From Gibbula magus (Eukaryota; Mollusca; Gastropoda; Trochida; Trochidae): a stretch of DNA of 64,000 nucleotides. This document shows, in pieces, positions 59,966 through 64,000 of the stretch. The notes beneath the pieces were generated by a model, which saw only the letters and a program-made list of their open reading frames with translations, made no database searches and was not told the origin of the DNA. Location of the stretch: assembly GCA_936450465.1 (NCBI GenBank), contig OW388304.1, forward strand, positions 7,756,700-7,820,699, in the 5' to 3' direction. A program made the translations under genes and the position numbers. Each line of letters opens with the position of its first letter. Within the stretch, counting starts at the first letter, position 1.

Positions 59966-60043
59966 ATGATTGGTTGTATTGTGTTATAATAATATCCATA
60001 ACATCCTTCCTTCGACTTCAATTGAAATCTTTCCAAGCTCAGT

Positions 60044-60238
60044 ATGTTTATTTTGAACATTTTGATTTTTGTTGCAATATCAAGATGCCATGTTCACAAT
60101 GTTGTCCGTCGTCAGAGAGTTGGAGTGTTGTTGTGTATTGAACTGTGTAAACAAATTTGTCAGTGTCGATGGAGAAGACATTGGTTTGACAACTCAACAC
60201 TTAAGTGTGTTGTCTCTTACGGAGATATGGAGGACAAG
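60044..60238 (+). CDS. First exon of a probable paralogue of the 52540 gene
   Basis: The ATG opens a clear signal peptide (MFILNILIFVAISRCHVHN). A Cys-rich segment follows with RRQRVG, CIELCKQICQC, LKCV and a final MEDK before the donor GTAGTA. The companion exon at 52540-52779 has the same plan: hydrophobic start, IRRQPFG, CTTFCNQIGTC, LDCI, final LEQK, phase 0 donor. Exon 2 is not found before the window ends, so the gene continues to the right. Reading on through the donor adds only six codons before a stop. Function unknown; likely secreted. Confidence 0.65.
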
Positions 60239-60357
60239 GTAGTAAAACGATTTAACTAAACCTAAACTATACAAAATATTACATCAGTGGTGACAAGTAG
60301 CGCACTTTGTCATGGATGTAACGTTTCATCTATGACGTTGCTTTCTAAATGTTGCAA

Positions 60358-60520
60358 TAGGTGAGAGATATACCCATACTTTTCCGAGTGTATCGAATGA
60401 TACCCTACAGTTTTCGTCATGGGGCCCTTACGAGGCGGAGCCGACTAGGGCTCCAACGGGGAAAAGTGTAGGGTATCATTTGATACACGAGGGAAAGTAT
60501 GGGTATATCTGTCTTATACC
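60358..60520. repeat. Foldback element
   Basis: GAGATATACCCATACTTTTC, GTGTATCGAATGATACCCTA and CA pair with TGTAGGGTATCATTTGATAC and GAAAGTATGGGTATATCT. The loop is GC-rich (GGGGCCCTTACGAGGCGG). It lies in the first intron of the paralogue. Confidence 0.85.
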
Positions 60521-62490
60521 CCACTTACGGTCAAGTGTGAGCGGCTACTATTCATAATATTTCTTAACAAATACAGCTGTAAACAAGCTTGTGTATGAAA
60601 CACACAACCCAAACACGGCCTCATCTGTGACAACGCAGCCCGTGCTGCGTTGTATGGTTACCCATGTTTGGGACTCGAAATTTAATTGACATGGCCCAAT
60701 AACGGTATTGTCAACGCAGATTCACGTGCATCTTGCTGAAATGTACAGCCAACACTATAAACTGTATGGCTAATGTCAACGTGGCCAAAGTTTAGAGAAA
60801 ACAGAAGCAACTTTCAGAATGTTAAGACATTTTGCACCCAAAATTAAATTACATTCCTATATTTAAAAAAAATACATAAATTTGTGATATTATTTCACGC
60901 ATTATAAGAACCTTATTTATTTGGTCATGACAAAATTTTCAGAGTTTCAACTGGCTTCGTGGTGTAATTAGGCCAGTAGGAATTTCCCCAAATTTAAATG
61001 AACCCGGACATTTTCGATAACAGACAAATAACTGTAAAAAATGAAAGAATGCATGTCCCTTACTCTCAGAAAAAAACCCAACCAAAATCAACCCTTGGCA
61101 GAAAAAGTTATTACCACTTGAAAATGTCACAGAAAGGTGTGCTGAGATTTCCTGATGTAAAATTAGTTGTATGACAAATACTGTCTGAGTTATCTCCCTT
61201 CGTAGCAACTGCTAAAATGGCTGACATTGTTGTTGACAACAGAAGTTTGAAAGCGCTGAAATATGATATTAAAGGTAAAAACAGTGAGTATTCTATAGTG
61301 AAATACATGAAGACATTCATATCAAAGTATTAGACTTCACAAGATTCCTTAAAATTTTCAGATTTTCAGTGTTTGAGCAATACAAATTTTAACATGGTAA
61401 ATTTATTATTTTGACTCCAAAGTCATTCAGAAACTCGCAAAATATGCCTTTTCAACTATGATTTGTAATATAATAGTAATGTAACTGATGAGTAGAAGGT
61501 TTTAGGAGATGAATTAAATTAAATGTCAAGTGAAACATTGTGTAAATAAATTGTAAAAAATGATTTAATCAGCTGGACATGCAATCATACTGATACTACT
61601 TTCACGTTGACTTATTTCATATGAAAAACGCGTCTGTTGATCAGTCCATTTTAGGGTGATTTTAGGTTAATAATAAATAATATTTCAAGAAAATTAAAAT
61701 AAGAAGTTTTTCAATGCAAAAATAAGAGATATTCTTTACCACACAATACATCATTGGTCTGTAAAGATTAAAAGATCATCAATTCATGATCTTGATCTAT
61801 AAGTATATCAATCTATTTAATTCAAAATAGTCATTTGTTTTCTGAAATTTAGAGAACAAATTAAAAATTATCAATTTACGAAGACCCAAATAAAATCTCT
61901 CAATTATATAATAGCTAAATATTAATTAAAAACTAAATTATATATGTCCTTAGTTGTGGGAAAATCATATGACAGAATGTTATTTGTCACTTTATTTTAT
62001 TCAATTACACAAAAGCATTATTTTTTCCTGTGTCATGCTTGTCATTAATGTCAGAAAATGGTTATCTTAGCATAAAATTACATAACTTAAGAAAATTGCA
62101 CAAAGCTTTTTTAATGCACAAATTTATTTCAAACTTTCAACATGCTTAAAGACAAAAAAAAAATTTTACATCATAAAAAATACATATTATTTACATAGAA
62201 AATACACAATACTATTAAAATTTGATTGAGCCAATATTACTCAAATTCCTCTTTCTTAACAGAAACATGAGTCTCAAATAATCCTCCAAAAATGAGTTGC
62301 CAACCATACAAGAAAACAAACAGAAAACAAAAGCCAACAATAATATTACGTAGTGGATTGAAAGTATATTTGGAATGTTTACTCAATTCGATACTTAAGC
62401 AGAAGGTATCATAAATGAAACAAACTGAAAATTTGTATCATTAATCAATTTGTTTTTCAATTCTACAGGCAGCTCTCTGTGTCATTTGTG
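60521..62490. other. Intron or flank, nothing recognised
   Basis: AT-rich sequence; no exon resembling exon 2 of the 52540 gene is visible. The open frames on the minus strand at 60939-61320 show no known features. Confidence 0.35.
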
Positions 62491-62498
62491 AATCTAAC

Positions 62499-62639
62499 CA
62501 CAGGGGCGTGTATCGCTTAGAAACAGCGTTTGAAAGACATATAACTATATAGACCCTACCCTATTACTATATTATTGGGTAGGGTCTATATAGGTATATG
62601 TCTTTCAAACGCTGTTTCTAAGCGAAACACGCCCCTGTG
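62499..62639. mobile_element. 141-bp hAT-like palindromic MITE with exact 8-bp duplication
   Basis: An almost perfect palindrome: CACAGGGGCGTGTATCGCTT and GAAACAGCGTTTGAAAGACA against their complements at 62590-62639, with TAGACCCTACCC/GGGTAGGGTCTA at the centre. Flanked by AATCTAAC at 62491-62498 and 62640-62647. The end is shared with the element at 5339-6045. Confidence 0.95.
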
Positions 62640-62756
62640 AATCTAACAACCAAAGAGACCTTGTGCTGTGCTGAGTCTGTCGGATCTTAGAGAGCTATTG
62701 AACAATTATCATAGTCTTAAACATTGTATAAGGTTTTGAGGTGTGGTGAGGTGAGT

Positions 62757-62998
62757 ATTTCACTTATATCACTGCTGCTAGTATTATGGCAGGGAGAAAG
62801 CCCGCAACGCCATGTGGCTATGCCTTACGGTGAAACATAAGAGCATCGGTTGGAACTAGCGAACCATGGGTGGTACTACGCTGAAATTCAGTGTAGCATT
62901 GCACCCAAACCTTACTGCGTGTAGAACAGTTCTCTACTGCAAACAAACTTGCCGTGCTCCTGGCTGGATTCGAACTCGGGACCTCTTGATCCGAGGCC
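62757..62998 (-). mobile_element. tRNA-derived SINE, minus strand, head truncated
   Basis: The reverse complement reads GAGGTCCCGAGTTCGAATCC (box B), GTAGAGAACTGTTCTACACG, GCAGTAAGGTTTGGGTGCAA, TGAATTTCAGCG and GGCGTTGCGGGCTTTCTCCC. This is the same family as 35880-36190. The box A part is missing. Confidence 0.85.
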
Positions 62999-64000
62999 TA
63001 TAAGGTTTTGATGGATTCCGGGAAAGAAGTTACACTATTTCAAACTTAAAAAACATTTCCCCACCATAATGATACTAACCTTGAAATAATAAATAATCTG
63101 TACTTGAAGAAACACACTTAGACAAATCCACCGTCAAGGGTTTTTAGCCTGGTGAAGATAATACAAGCAGTTGCAGTCAGATACCATAAATAATTTCTTC
63201 TTGACAATCCCTAGAACACTGAACAGGAAAACTGTGCTAATGGCTTAAAAACAATAATCACATTTGTCAGCAACTCACTCTCCATGCAGTATGTGCATAT
63301 GAATCTCTTCCGTCCTATCTTTCACCACACATTGAACCACTTTTGATAAAATGTCTACAGAGGAGAGTGACCGATACAACTGTAGATCAGACAACATTTT
63401 CCTACCAATTTCAAGAGATTTTTTATTTGTCCCCTATATCTGGCGTCTTCAGAACAGGTATGATGCTCTGACAGGCGATAGGCCTACAGCATCTTAGTTT
63501 ATAATGTCAATTAGTCCTAAATTATAAATGTTAAAGAAATAAGTTCATTAAAAACACTTAACTATTGTTTTTATTTATCTTTTTTGTGTACTTTTACTCG
63601 AATATATTTTTCTCAAGGTTTTGGCATGGTAATCCACCGTTAATAAGTACCCTTCTGTCATTCACTTATCCATAAAATGGACTTGTTCTAAATGTAATTC
63701 TTCAACTAAACATTTAATAATTCTCTCACTTTTAAGTTTATTTTGTAAGGTTTCAATGTTGAATAAGTGCCCCATGTAGGTTCATATATCCCAAAATGTT
63801 CTTGATGTGCTAAAAATATTTGAGTTCACAAAATATTTTACGATATTCTCATAATTTTTGAGGATTTTACCCAAAACTGACCAGTTTCCTAAGATTGATT
63901 TTCATCAGTGGAAAAGTATCTAATTGAGGTTTATTTAGTGATAAAATTGTCTTGTTGTACTACATGGAATTATTTTCACAAAATATTTTGCTATTTTGTC
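62999..64000. other. AT-rich end of window, no gene seen
   Basis: No supported exon, RNA or repeat to the window end. Confidence 0.35.

Overview
The window is eukaryotic nuclear DNA from an animal: AT-rich, with short exons, GT-AG introns, a high density of small inverted-repeat DNA transposons, tRNA-derived SINEs and LINE relics. The gene content and several dispersed repeats suggest a lophotrochozoan, most likely a bivalve mollusc. This is an inference; no species marker was read.

Layout, all recognised genes on the + strand. (1) 1-4265: most of a piggyBac transposon, sitting upstream of (probably in an intron of) a Rab-family GTPase gene. Its transposase is nearly whole but split by one frameshift. 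The left end lies outside the window and a candidate right end (GGG followed by TTAA) is at 4259-4265. (2) 4672-7080: the last three coding exons of the Rab-type GTPase (NKxD and SAK motifs, C-terminal CC). (3) 7081-17877: intergenic DNA with foldback elements, a 19-bp minisatellite of about 40 units, a SINE and a 29-base G run. (4) 17878-47239: an 18-exon gene I assembled by hand from splice sites and codon phase. It encodes a secreted, ADAMTS-like zinc metalloproteinase of about 805 residues: signal peptide, prodomain, furin site, HExxHxxGxxHD catalytic domain, cysteine-rich region, four PLAC/ShK-like Cys modules with a Thr/Ser linker, and a hydrophobic C-terminal tail. Its second intron is 16 kb and packed with nested transposons. 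As read, the sequence carries a one-base frameshift at the start of exon 13, and the donor site of the same exon is repeated four times in a 29-bp tandem array. (5) 52540-56274: a gene for a secreted Cys-rich protein whose two first exons can join in phase either to a C-type lectin domain (exons 3-6) or to an alternative terminal exon ending in a hydrophobic GPI-signal-like tail. (6) 60044-60238: the first exon of a likely tandem paralogue of gene 5, continuing beyond the window.

The extracellular protease and the lectin-like gene pair are neighbours with the same orientation. Both end, or can end, in a hydrophobic tail that could tether the product to the cell surface. Whether they act together cannot be told from sequence. 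The rest is mobile DNA: hAT-like elements with exact 8-bp target duplications, Mutator-like elements with about 9-bp duplications, TTAA-flanked elements in several nested copies, three related SINE copies, and three different LINE fragments.
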